In this document: positions 1 to 6,596 of the stretch, piece by piece | How positions within the stretch are numbered: position 1 is the first letter of the stretch | Layout: each line of letters opens with the position of its first letter | Source of the DNA: JBCCRH01 sp039208045 | GTDB taxonomy: Bacteria; Bacteroidota; Bacteroidia; Chitinophagales; Saprospiraceae | Assembly (NCBI GenBank): GCA_039208045.1 | Contig: JBCCRH010000006.1 | Location: 1-36,957, forward strand | Length of the DNA: 36,957 bases | Direction of reading: 5' to 3' | Notes under the pieces: generated by a model | Database searches by the model: none | Seen by the model: only the letters and a program-made list of their open reading frames with translations | Told to the model about the DNA's origin: nothing | Program-made: the position numbers and the translations under genes

Positions 1-443
1 ATCGCCCGCGCATACGGCCCATACGAGCACCGGCATAGCGGCACCTGATTCATAATCGCCGCACCATCCACCAGCCAGCCAATCGCCCCCATATCCGCCC
101 ACGTCAAGGTCGGATAGTTGAAAATACTGCTATACTTCGCCCGCCCCTCATGCAATTGCTCCAGCAGCTCCTCGCGCTCCACCCCCAGCGTTTCCGCCGC
201 GCTATACAAGTACAAGCCATGCCCCGCTTCATCCTGCACCTTCGCCAATAGTGCCACCTTCCGCCGCAAAGACGGCGCCCGCGTAATCCAATTTCCCTCC
301 GGCAACATCCCCACAATCTCCGAATGCGCATGCTGCGAAATCTGCCGTATCAGCGTCTTCCGGTACGCCTCTGGCATCCAATCCTTCGGCTCAATCTTTA
401 TTTCCTGATCTATCCTTTGCTGGAACATTTCTTCTTTCGTCAT
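1..443 (-). CDS. paaA: 1,2-phenylacetyl-CoA epoxidase subunit A, N-terminal part (runs off the left edge)
   Basis: Reading the minus strand from the ATG at 443 gives about 147 residues opening MTKEEMFQQRIDQEIKIEP, with no stop before the window edge. The segment carries DWMPEAYRKTLIRQISQHAH, EGNWITRAP and KVQDEAGHGLYLYSAAETLG, which match the ferritin-like di-iron PaaA subunit. The E-x2-H of QDEAGH is one half of the di-iron site. PaaA is the catalytic subunit of the PaaABC(D)E monooxygenase, which epoxidises the ring of phenylacetyl-CoA in the cytoplasm. The gene is cut at the edge; the family is usually about 310-330 aa, so over half is missing here. paaE and a TetR regulator lie upstream on the same strand, separated by an unrelated T9SS gene. 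The start is supported by the promoter just upstream and by the family's usual N-terminus. Confidence 0.93.
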   Translation of the reverse strand, partial: MTKEEMFQQRIDQEIKIEPKDWMPEAYRKTLIRQISQHAHSEIVGMLPEGNWITRAPSLRRKVALLAKVQDEAGHGLYLYSAAETLGVEREELLEQLHEGRAKYSSIFNYPTLTWADMGAIGWLVDGAAIMNQVPLCRCSYGPYARA

Positions 444-447
444 ACTA

Positions 448-478
448 CAAATATAAGGCATTTTATAGTAAAAACGAA
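448..478 (-). promoter_or_regulatory. Candidate Bacteroidota-type promoter of paaA
   Basis: On the minus strand TATATTTG (455-448) fits the Bacteroidota -7 element TAnnTTTG exactly. TTCG (478-475), 19 nt upstream, is one base off the -33 element TTTG. The -7 element ends only 4 nt before the ATG at 443. Transcription would therefore begin at or just inside the start codon, giving a leaderless or nearly leaderless mRNA. The -33 element lies inside the palindrome at 474-489. The start point is inferred. Confidence 0.55.
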
Positions 479-489
479 CATTCGTTCGT
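474..489. promoter_or_regulatory. Palindromic operator, candidate TetR/PaaR binding site
   Basis: ACGAAC, a 4-nt spacer ATTC, then GTTCGT form a perfect 6+6 inverted repeat. The inner 14 bases, CGAACATTCGTTCG, agree with CNAACGNNCGTTNG, the consensus I recall for the Thermus PaaR regulator, at all but one defined position. The site overlaps the -33 region of the paaA promoter, where a bound repressor would block RNA polymerase. The TetR gene at 4062-4634 is the obvious candidate protein. The palindrome is seen directly; the binding is inferred. Confidence 0.6.
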
Positions 490-565
490 ATGGTTCATGG
501 AGAGCTATGTTTACCTGTTTCTTTCTCATAGCAGCTTATCCCGCTATCCGTTCTTACTCAGCACC

Positions 566-648
566 CTCAAAAGCAACAAGAGCTAGTTGCCGCGCAGTCT
601 TCGTTTTTCACTCAGCCTACACGGCGCCTGCTCTTGTAAGCTTTTGAG
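566..648. repeat. Imperfect inverted repeat / stem-loop
   Basis: The left arm CTCAAAAGCAACAAGAGC (566-583) pairs with GCTCTTGTAAGCTTTTGAG (630-648), apart from one or two bulged positions around the centre of the arm. The loop is 46 nt. It lies just left of a family-A repeat pair, so the whole 566-816 block may be one composite mobile repeat. Confidence 0.6.
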
Positions 649-708
649 CGCACTTCGTACCACTTCTATCGGGGCTGCCCCTGGCCTCACCGCTCTCCCT
701 AACGATCT

Positions 709-816
709 CGCAGATTGCAAATCTGCTAAGCGCGGGCCTGGTCTTTTAGGCGCGTACAAAAACTTACTTCGCTCCACCTGCACATAGCCCGTGCCTAGCA
801 GATTTGCAATCTGCGG
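709..816. repeat. Family-A palindromic repeat, two arms in inverted orientation
   Basis: The arm at 709-741 reads CGCAGATTGCAAATCTGCTA followed by AGCGCGGGC. The arm at 786-816 is nearly its reverse complement, with GGCACGGGC in place of AGCGCGGGC. Each arm contains its own small palindrome, GCAGATT/AATCTGC. About 45 bp separate the arms. The inverted-pair layout recurs at 29563-29650, and single or direct arms are at 5801-5907, 10893-10932 and 26834-26892. It looks like a non-coding MITE-like or REP-like element. Confidence 0.75.
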
Positions 817-822
817 CTCCAC

Positions 823-3800
823 TTACTCCACTACCACCCGCTCCACCTGCACTACTTTCCTTGACAAGGGCTCCAACACCTTCACCAAATACACCCCACC
901 TGCCAAAGTCGAAACCTCCATTGGCGCAAGCCCACGCTGCCTCTCTACCAAACGACCATGAATATCATAAAGCAGGATATCATAGTCCTCGGAAGTGCCG
1001 AGCGATTTGAAGTATAGGTGTGTATTCGCTGGATTTGGGAAGACGATAAGTTGATCCTCCCTACTATTATCTGGAGCTAAAACAGACGTTGGAAAATCAT
1101 ACATCAACATCAAATCATTGGTGATAATAGGGTCATTAAAATCAAAATAAATAGCAGCATCATTGCTAATCACTTCACCTATCAGCACTTCTTCCTTCAA
1201 CTCTATACTGAAATTGACGAAGCCTTGCGAAGCAGCATTATTAGTCGTGCTATCCGGTAGTAAAATATCATTGAACCGAAACTCCAGAATATGATCTTCA
1301 AACATGCTGAACTGAAATGGGTGACTAGCCGCTCCCAAGCGAATGGTAGATACATCAAATTGCGCGGCCAAGGTGTCGAGAATCACGACGGTAAAAGCGG
1401 TGTCTGTACCTGTATTCTGAAAGCGGATTTGGTACTCTAGCGCGCTGCCAGGCGGCAGATAGTCTTCTGATAAACGCCCATCGACAAAGGCACGCTTATC
1501 ATTAGGGTCGTAAGAGCCGATATTATCTTGGCATTCCTGATCGAAAGAACGATCTTCGAGATCTGCTACACAGAGTTCGTTAGGGGTGATAGAGGCCTGG
1601 ATGCAGTGCTCTTGCCCAAATGATGCGCTGCACGAAAGCGTATAATGAATATGAATATAGCCGCAATCGCCAGGCGATAATTCATTGACCTCAAAAGTCA
1701 ACGTCTGCCCGTCTTGCGAAGCAATAGGTACAGAGGTACTGTCTACAATCATGAAAGGATCAAGCTCTACTACGATTTGTACTTGCGCTGCTGTGGCATT
1801 ACCGTTATTGCAATATTTCACAATATACCGATTGGAAAAACACCTGCGAATGAATGCTGCGCTTAACTCCACTTCCAAGTGTGGGCAGCTTCCTATCCGA
1901 TTGACGATAGCCGCAATTTCTAGCACGGTGTCCTGAATTCCATCACTTGAAGCAACCGTGAATGGCGTTTCGCAACTCTCCCAGAATACGTTATTATTAT
2001 CCGCCTTGATCGTATACTCGCCAGGAAATATAGGAGCAGAAAACTGCCCGATACTATCCGTCAACATGCGCAAAGAGGTAGGTCCTTCCAATTCGATCAT
2101 CTGGTTGGGCAAAGCTATCGCGTCGTTTGCCAGTACACATGCTCCATTAGCAAGATCATTTAGAAATAGCGTGCCTGTTAGATTAACAATATCGGCTATT
2201 GGGATAGAAGAACGAAGTAAACCAAACCAGGTAGCTCGATATAAATGGCCATCTGTGGGCGCAAAAAAGCGTCCGATAGCGGAAAAATCCTGTTCATCTT
2301 CTTCTACGAAGGGGATAGGAGACCAGCTTTGCCCTTGGTCAGCAGACCAGATAATATGATCGTTAGCGTCGCTCCATCCAAATATATTGCCATGCTCATC
2401 CGAAGTTAAGTGGCTTATCTCTTGTAAGCTATCAGTGTACGAGCTTTCCCAAGATAATCCTCCATTAAAGCTTACCATGACTGGAATTTCGGCAGATGTA
2501 ATGAACAACGTATCTCCATTTGTTTCATCAACCCACAATGGCTCAACAGGGGTACTCATCAACTCCCACGAGGCACCTAAGTTGATAGATCGTTGTAACC
2601 CCGCTTCACTAACTACATATATAGAATGATTGGAGGCTATGTGAAGATTCGAGATCTCTTGGTGGGATAGAGATACCTCCCAGGCATTTTCGCTGGCGTC
2701 AAAATGGAGTATACCATTACTTAGTACCATAAATAAATCGCCATTCGGATGTGGCACTACTTCCTGAATAAGGCCTGTGAGCAGCTCGGCAGCAGGAAAG
2801 GGGATTTGTGTAAATGTTTGCCCAAAATCGGTCGATTTGTATATCGCATTGTGATAATGCAGGTAAATTTCTTCATTTGCACCAGTGCTGAGGGTAAGAG
2901 CAGCATCAAACAAGTTTTCAGGTGCAAAAGTCAACTCCCATGTCCGCCCCTGATTAACTGATCGGAATAATCCTGTTCTATTTAAAGCATATATCCGACC
3001 AAAGCTATCCGTGACTAAATCCAGTACAATATTTTTATTCATACCCACACCAGAGAAGGCAAACTCATCCGTTTCTTCTGCATATTGGTACAAGCCAGCA
3101 TCTGTTGCAAATAGGCGTTCTCCATTGTAGAGTTCTATCATCCATAGCGGTTCATCCGTCACTACTTCCCAATCCCCATTAATGCTATTAGCACGGTATA
3201 TCCCATTCGCGGCCACCCAAATTTCACCAGACGTGCCAACGGAAAGCACGCCTGCCACTACCTCTTCGCTGGGGCTTCCATCAGATAAAAAGTCAACTAT
3301 TTCCCAAGCACTGCCAGTTGCCGTCTTCCACCAAATCTGGCCATCCACAAGCAGGAAAACAGTACCATTTGGCGCTACTTCGACATCTAATAAATGGGTA
3401 ATTGGCTCCTCAAAAAACAGCTGCCAGCTTACTCCCCCATCATCGCTTCGATAAATTCTAGGCTCGTTATGCCCCCTTAGATAAAGATGTCCCGTCGATA
3501 GGTCTTCTTCAAAATGCGCCCAACTAGCATTCAATGGGTTATCTCCAAGTACATCCCAACTGCTCCCACCATTCGAAGATCGATAAAACTGAAACTCATC
3601 CGCCAGTAAAATGTCCCCATTCGCCAGCAAGATGGAACCGCTGATGAGCGCATCTGTCGTAACAGTAGTATCCCAAGTTGTTCTGAGATCGTTAGACTTA
3701 AGCAGCATAAAACCATTTACACCGTAAATACTTCCTACATCATCCACCAAAAAGCTGGAGAGCGGGAAATTGGGTGTAAGAGGGGTATCCAACAGCTGCC

Positions 3801-4002
3801 AACTATCGCCGTTGTCAATAGACAGATAGTGTGTATGCCAATCATTGGCACTTGCGGCAACCAACACTCCATTGTGATTGGAAGCTACATGAAGAATATG
3901 ATCACCATATGGCCCCGATAGCTTTTCCCATCCAAAATCCTGAGCAAAAATGGGACAGCTGCAATAGGTAAGTATAAGCAATAGGGTAGTTAGCCTTTTC
4001 AT
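823..4002 (-). CDS. Secreted Asp-box beta-propeller protein with DUF7619 domain and T9SS tail
   Basis: The 1059-aa product starts with a signal peptide (about residues 1-20, cleavage near IFA/QD). Residues about 25-590 form a propeller with at least eight Asp-box motifs of the S-x-D-x-G-x-x-W kind, for example YRSDDGGVSWQLF, YRSSNGGSSWDVL and WSADQGQSWSPI, as in BNR/sortilin-like propellers. Around 615-700 is a single SdrD-B or CarboxypepD-reg-like fold ending GEYTIKADNN. Around 840-965 is a DUF7619-type region with GSYDPNDKRAFVDG, IRFQNTGTDTAF and IYFDFNDPIITN. The last 75 residues are a type A T9SS sorting domain (VFPNPANTHLYF, GGVYLVKV). It is probably exported across the outer membrane and anchored at the cell surface or released. 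Ligand and role are unknown. It sits between the paa regulator and paaA, with no functional link I can see. Confidence 0.88.
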   Translation of the reverse strand: MKRLTTLLLILTYCSCPIFAQDFGWEKLSGPYGDHILHVASNHNGVLVAASANDWHTHYLSIDNGDSWQLLDTPLTPNFPLSSFLVDDVGSIYGVNGFMLLKSNDLRTTWDTTVTTDALISGSILLANGDILLADEFQFYRSSNGGSSWDVLGDNPLNASWAHFEEDLSTGHLYLRGHNEPRIYRSDDGGVSWQLFFEEPITHLLDVEVAPNGTVFLLVDGQIWWKTATGSAWEIVDFLSDGSPSEEVVAGVLSVGTSGEIWVAANGIYRANSINGDWEVVTDEPLWMIELYNGERLFATDAGLYQYAEETDEFAFSGVGMNKNIVLDLVTDSFGRIYALNRTGLFRSVNQGRTWELTFAPENLFDAALTLSTGANEEIYLHYHNAIYKSTDFGQTFTQIPFPAAELLTGLIQEVVPHPNGDLFMVLSNGILHFDASENAWEVSLSHQEISNLHIASNHSIYVVSEAGLQRSINLGASWELMSTPVEPLWVDETNGDTLFITSAEIPVMVSFNGGLSWESSYTDSLQEISHLTSDEHGNIFGWSDANDHIIWSADQGQSWSPIPFVEEDEQDFSAIGRFFAPTDGHLYRATWFGLLRSSIPIADIVNLTGTLFLNDLANGACVLANDAIALPNQMIELEGPTSLRMLTDSIGQFSAPIFPGEYTIKADNNNVFWESCETPFTVASSDGIQDTVLEIAAIVNRIGSCPHLEVELSAAFIRRCFSNRYIVKYCNNGNATAAQVQIVVELDPFMIVDSTSVPIASQDGQTLTFEVNELSPGDCGYIHIHYTLSCSASFGQEHCIQASITPNELCVADLEDRSFDQECQDNIGSYDPNDKRAFVDGRLSEDYLPPGSALEYQIRFQNTGTDTAFTVVILDTLAAQFDVSTIRLGAASHPFQFSMFEDHILEFRFNDILLPDSTTNNAASQGFVNFSIELKEEVLIGEVISNDAAIYFDFNDPIITNDLMLMYDFPTSVLAPDNSREDQLIVFPNPANTHLYFKSLGTSEDYDILLYDIHGRLVERQRGLAPMEVSTLAGGVYLVKVLEPLSRKVVQVERVVVE

Positions 4003-4061
4003 CAGTTTAGATTTAGCGCGGTTCTATAACAGTAAATGTACAAAACCTACTTTGCTTAAAC

Positions 4062-4634
4062 CTACACTGCCAAACCTTTCAATAAAATAATTGTCAGCTC
4101 TTGCTCGATTTCTTCCTTGGTTTTGCGGCCTTCGGGGCGGTACCAGTCGTAGAGCCAGCGCATGGAAGAGAGGATGGTGTATAGCGCGATGGTGGTATCG
4201 ACGGGTTTGAGGAGGCCTTTATCCATGCCCTCTTGTAAGATTTGCTTAAAGCGGCGCTCGTAGTCTTTGCGCAACCCCCGAAAATGATCGAGGTGCTCGC
4301 CGCTGAGGTGGCGCCACTCGTCGTTGAAGGCGGTGACGGAAGTAATATCTTCCATTGCCATTTGAATGTGGAGGCGAATGAGGGATTGCAGTTTTTCGAT
4401 AATACCATCGGGCTGGGCTTCGATGGTTTTCATGGCGTCTAGGAAGCGCTGGGCATTGCTGTAGCAGATTTCGCGAAGAATTTCTTCTTTGCCGCCGATA
4501 TGGTTGTACAGACTAGAGGCTTTTAGGCTGACTGCTTTGGCTAGGTCGCGCATAGAGGTGGCGGAATAGCCTTTGTCTCGGAATAATTGGGCGGCTGCTT
4601 CGAGTATTTCTTGCCGTTTGGAATGTTCTGCCAT
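4062..4634 (-). CDS. TetR-family regulator, candidate PaaR repressor of phenylacetate genes
   Basis: The 190-aa protein opens with a classic TetR helix-turn-helix: EILEAAAQLFRDKGYSATSM, then the recognition part SLKASSLYNHIGGKEEIL (residues about 8-55). The C-terminal ligand domain (AFNDEWRHLSGEHLDHF, YERRFKQILQEG, MRWLYDWYRPEG) resembles the TetR_C_33 group, which includes acyl-CoA-responsive repressors. It lies 41 bp downstream of paaE on the same strand, so both are likely on one transcript. A matching palindrome overlaps the paaA promoter at 474-489. Role as a phenylacetyl-CoA-sensing repressor is inferred from context; the family assignment is firm. Other fatty-acid or aromatic-acid TetR regulators remain possible, so I give no symbol. 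Confidence 0.85.
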   Translation of the reverse strand: MAEHSKRQEILEAAAQLFRDKGYSATSMRDLAKAVSLKASSLYNHIGGKEEILREICYSNAQRFLDAMKTIEAQPDGIIEKLQSLIRLHIQMAMEDITSVTAFNDEWRHLSGEHLDHFRGLRKDYERRFKQILQEGMDKGLLKPVDTTIALYTILSSMRWLYDWYRPEGRKTKEEIEQELTIILLKGLAV

Positions 4635-4675
4635 GTATTAAGTTTCGCTTAGCTGCCAAGTATAAGAAGACTCTG

Positions 4676-5743
4676 CTAACTATCAAAATCGATGGCCACT
4701 TTTGGGGTAGTGGGATGTGCTTGGCAGGTGAGGATATAGCCTGCCGCTACCTCATCAGGTTCGAGGGCGTAGTTGACGTCCATGCTGGCGGCCCCTTCGG
4801 TGACTTTGGCGCGGCAGGTGCAGCAGACTCCGCCTTTGCAGGCAAAGGGAAGGTCAAGGCCTCCTTCTAAGGCGGCATCTAACAGCGTGGTTTCGGCTGA
4901 GGTCATCGGAAAGGAGTAGCTGGCGCCGTCCAGTTGAATGGTTATTGCAGCATCTTTTACTACCTCCTTTTTGGAAATTGCCCGCTGCTGCTTGGCCTGG
5001 CCAGGAGTAGTGAATAGCTCGAAGTGAATTTTTTTCTTGTCTACTCCTGTTTGTAGCAGCGCATCCTGCACGTCCAAGATCATCGCTTCTGGACCACAAA
5101 GAAAATAGGCATCAACAGCTGTTGGGTCAAATAGCAGGTTGGTGAAACGCTCACATTTTTCTTGGGTGATGCGGCCATCGAATAACATACTACCTGTAGA
5201 TTCACGGCTTAATATATGGTGGATAGATAAGCGCTCCAGATGTATATTTTTGAGTGCTTCCAGCTCTTCTCGAAATAAAATGGAATCCGTCGTTTTGTTC
5301 CCAAAAAACAGGGTAAAACGCGATTGAGGCTCTACTTCAAGTACAGTTTTCAAGATCGACATAATCGGAGTAATGCCACTTCCGGCAGCAAAGGCAACGT
5401 AGTGGTGGGCATTGTCTGGCGCTAGCTGGGTATAAAAATTGCCCATGGGGGGCATCACTTGTAGGGTAGCTCCTACTTGTAATTGTTGATTAGCATAGGT
5501 CGAAAAGCGACCATTAGGTACTTGCTTGATGGCGACGCGTAGATCAGCTTCCTTAGGGCTGGTGCAGATGGAATAAGAGCGGCGTATGTCTTCTCCCTTA
5601 ATCGTAGTGCGTAGGGTAAGGTACTGGCCTTGTGTAAATTGGAAGTTTGTAGCCAGAGCCTCTGGAATGTGGAATGCGATGGAGACGCAGTCGGTAGTTT
5701 CGCGACGGATGTCTTTGACTTGGAGGTGGTGGAAGCTGGGCAT
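4676..5743 (-). CDS. paaE: 1,2-phenylacetyl-CoA epoxidase reductase subunit PaaE
   Basis: The 355-aa cytoplasmic reductase passes electrons from NAD(P)H through FAD and a 2Fe-2S centre to the PaaA di-iron site. Residues about 5-105 form the FAD domain with the RRSYSICTSP motif. Residues about 110-230 form the NAD(P) domain with AAGSGITPIMSIL and FLCGPEAM. The C-terminal plant-type ferredoxin has C302, C307, C310 and C340 (C-x4-C-x2-C-x29-C), so the cluster site is complete. Domain order and length fit PaaE/PaaK rather than a free-standing ferredoxin reductase. It is the first gene of the minus-strand paa cluster, followed by the TetR gene 41 bp on. No copy of the 474-489 palindrome is seen upstream of it. 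Related hydroxylase reductases are the alternative, but the nearby paaA settles it. Confidence 0.92.
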   Translation of the reverse strand: MPSFHHLQVKDIRRETTDCVSIAFHIPEALATNFQFTQGQYLTLRTTIKGEDIRRSYSICTSPKEADLRVAIKQVPNGRFSTYANQQLQVGATLQVMPPMGNFYTQLAPDNAHHYVAFAAGSGITPIMSILKTVLEVEPQSRFTLFFGNKTTDSILFREELEALKNIHLERLSIHHILSRESTGSMLFDGRITQEKCERFTNLLFDPTAVDAYFLCGPEAMILDVQDALLQTGVDKKKIHFELFTTPGQAKQQRAISKKEVVKDAAITIQLDGASYSFPMTSAETTLLDAALEGGLDLPFACKGGVCCTCRAKVTEGAASMDVNYALEPDEVAAGYILTCQAHPTTPKVAIDFDS

Positions 5744-5800
5744 GGAATAATTGATTTAGCTAAAAAAACAGGGAAGATGTATGGAATGTTTTGTAAATCT

Positions 5801-5907
5801 GCTCGGATTGCAAATCCGAGCGGCGCGGGCAGGGTGTCTAGAGTGTGCGGGTGAGGGTGCGCGAACTTGCTTTGCTCGGATTGCAAATCCGAGCGGCAGG
5901 GCGGGGC
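5801..5907. repeat. Family-A repeat, two arms in direct orientation
   Basis: GCTCGGATTGCAAATCCGAG occurs at 5801-5820 and again at 5874-5893, 73 bp apart in the same orientation. The first is followed by CGGCGCGGGCAGG and the second by CGGCAGGGCGGGGC. The core is a perfect 8+8 palindrome around GCA or TGC. The pair lies between the paaE start and the rpsT terminator. Confidence 0.75.
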
Positions 5908-5909
5908 AT

Positions 5910-5952
5910 AAAAAAAGTGTATGTAGTGAGGGTTTCACTAGATACACTTTTT
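5910..5952 (-). terminator. Intrinsic terminator of rpsT
   Basis: Downstream of the rpsT stop, the minus strand reads AAAAAGTGTATCTAGTGA, loop AACCC, then TCACTACATACACTTTTT. This is an 18-bp stem with one mismatch, ending in a T-run. The A/T runs at both ends mean it could also stop transcription from the other direction. Confidence 0.85.
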
Positions 5953-5980
5953 CGATGTAAACAGGCTGTAGTAGAGCAGC

Positions 5981-6235
5981 TTAAGCGAGCTTGTTTACGT
6001 GTTTTGAAAGGCTACTCTTTAGGTTAGAAGCCTTGTTTTTGTGCCATGTCTTGCGCTTGGCTAAGCGATCGATCATACTTACTACTTTAGGCAAGAACTT
6101 TTCTGCCTCTTCTTTTTCAGTCATCTCGCGTAACTTAGCGATTGCGGTACGCGTGGACTTCTTGTAATAGCGGTTTTGCAGGCGCTTCTTGGCGTCCTGG
6201 CGAATTCTTTTCTTTGCTGACTTATGGTGTGCCAT
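5981..6235 (-). CDS. rpsT: 30S ribosomal protein S20
   Basis: The 84-aa product MAHHKSAKKRIRQDAKKRLQ... is strongly basic and has the S20 signatures HKSAKKRIRQ and NRYYKKSTRT, ending SNLKSSLSKHVNKLA. S20 is a primary 16S rRNA-binding protein of the small subunit body. Length is normal (about 84-90 aa). The gene is a single cistron between a TAnnTTTG promoter element and a strong hairpin terminator, divergent from sucA. Confidence 0.97.
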   Translation of the reverse strand: MAHHKSAKKRIRQDAKKRLQNRYYKKSTRTAIAKLREMTEKEEAEKFLPKVVSMIDRLAKRKTWHKNKASNLKSSLSKHVNKLA

Positions 6236-6280
6236 ATGTTTTTACTTTCTTTTTTACAGCCGGTTTTTAATCGGAGTGCA

Positions 6281-6288
6281 AATTTATG
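6281..6288 (-). promoter_or_regulatory. -7 element of the rpsT promoter
   Basis: The minus strand reads TAAATTTG, an exact TAnnTTTG. It lies 45 nt before the rpsT start codon, giving a leader of about 40 nt. No clear TTTG is visible at the expected -33 distance. Confidence 0.5.
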
Positions 6289-6367
6289 GCTTTTCTGGGG
6301 AAAAAAGAAGGGGTTGTTGGAAAAAAAGTTGGTCTGGGCTTTGGGCGGGATGCGTGAGGGATCGGAG

Positions 6368-6469
6368 GTGTTGTTTGAATCCGCCTTAGGCGGAAGAGTG
6401 CCGGAGAGCCCGACCGCCATCGTTCACTTTGGCTATGCTTAGCGAACGATGGGGGGCACGCCCAAATAA
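6368..6469. repeat. Family-B inverted-repeat element
   Basis: The left end reads GGTGTTGTTTGAA and the right end CACGCCCAAATAAT, which is roughly its reverse complement. Inside are two nested hairpins: TCCGCC/GGCGGA (about 6380-6394) and CATCGTTC/GAACGATG (about 6418-6451). The stretch AGAGTGCCGGAGAGCCCGA also occurs, as AGAGTGCCGAATAGCCCGA, in the element at 30159-30251. Confidence 0.55.
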
Positions 6470-6508
6470 TAAGGCAATAGCCCTTCAAAATCAGGAAGAA
6501 TTACGATA

Positions 6509-6538
6509 TTTGTCTGACGCTGCGGCAAACGAAATTTG
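6509..6538 (+). promoter_or_regulatory. Candidate sucA promoter
   Basis: TTTG (6509-6512) and GAAATTTG (6531-6538) are 18 nt apart. The second is one base off TAnnTTTG. The inferred start point near 6544 would leave a leader of about 50 nt. A purine-rich GGGGAAG lies just before the sucA ATG. Confidence 0.4.
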
Positions 6539-6596
6539 TAGCCGTGTAGTTTAGCATATAAATAGTACAAAAAACATAAAACTGGGGAAGATTAGC

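Larger units (their letters stand above)
444..822. other. Intergenic region between paaA and the T9SS propeller gene
   Basis: The 379-bp gap holds the paaA promoter and operator (448-489), an imperfect stem-loop (566-648) and a pair of family-A repeat arms (709-816). Short open frames on both strands here run through the repeats and have no recognisable protein character. I see no RNA gene. Confidence 0.7.
6236..6596. other. Divergent intergenic region between rpsT and sucA
   Basis: The 361 bp contain the rpsT promoter element (6281-6288), a family-B inverted-repeat element (6368-6469) and a candidate sucA promoter (6509-6538). The short frames here cross the repeat and lack protein-like features. 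I see no RNA gene. Confidence 0.65.

Noticed and set aside
583..822. 79-codon open frame on the minus strand
   Set aside because: It runs through the repeat block 566-816 and its translation mirrors the palindromes; no protein-like motif.
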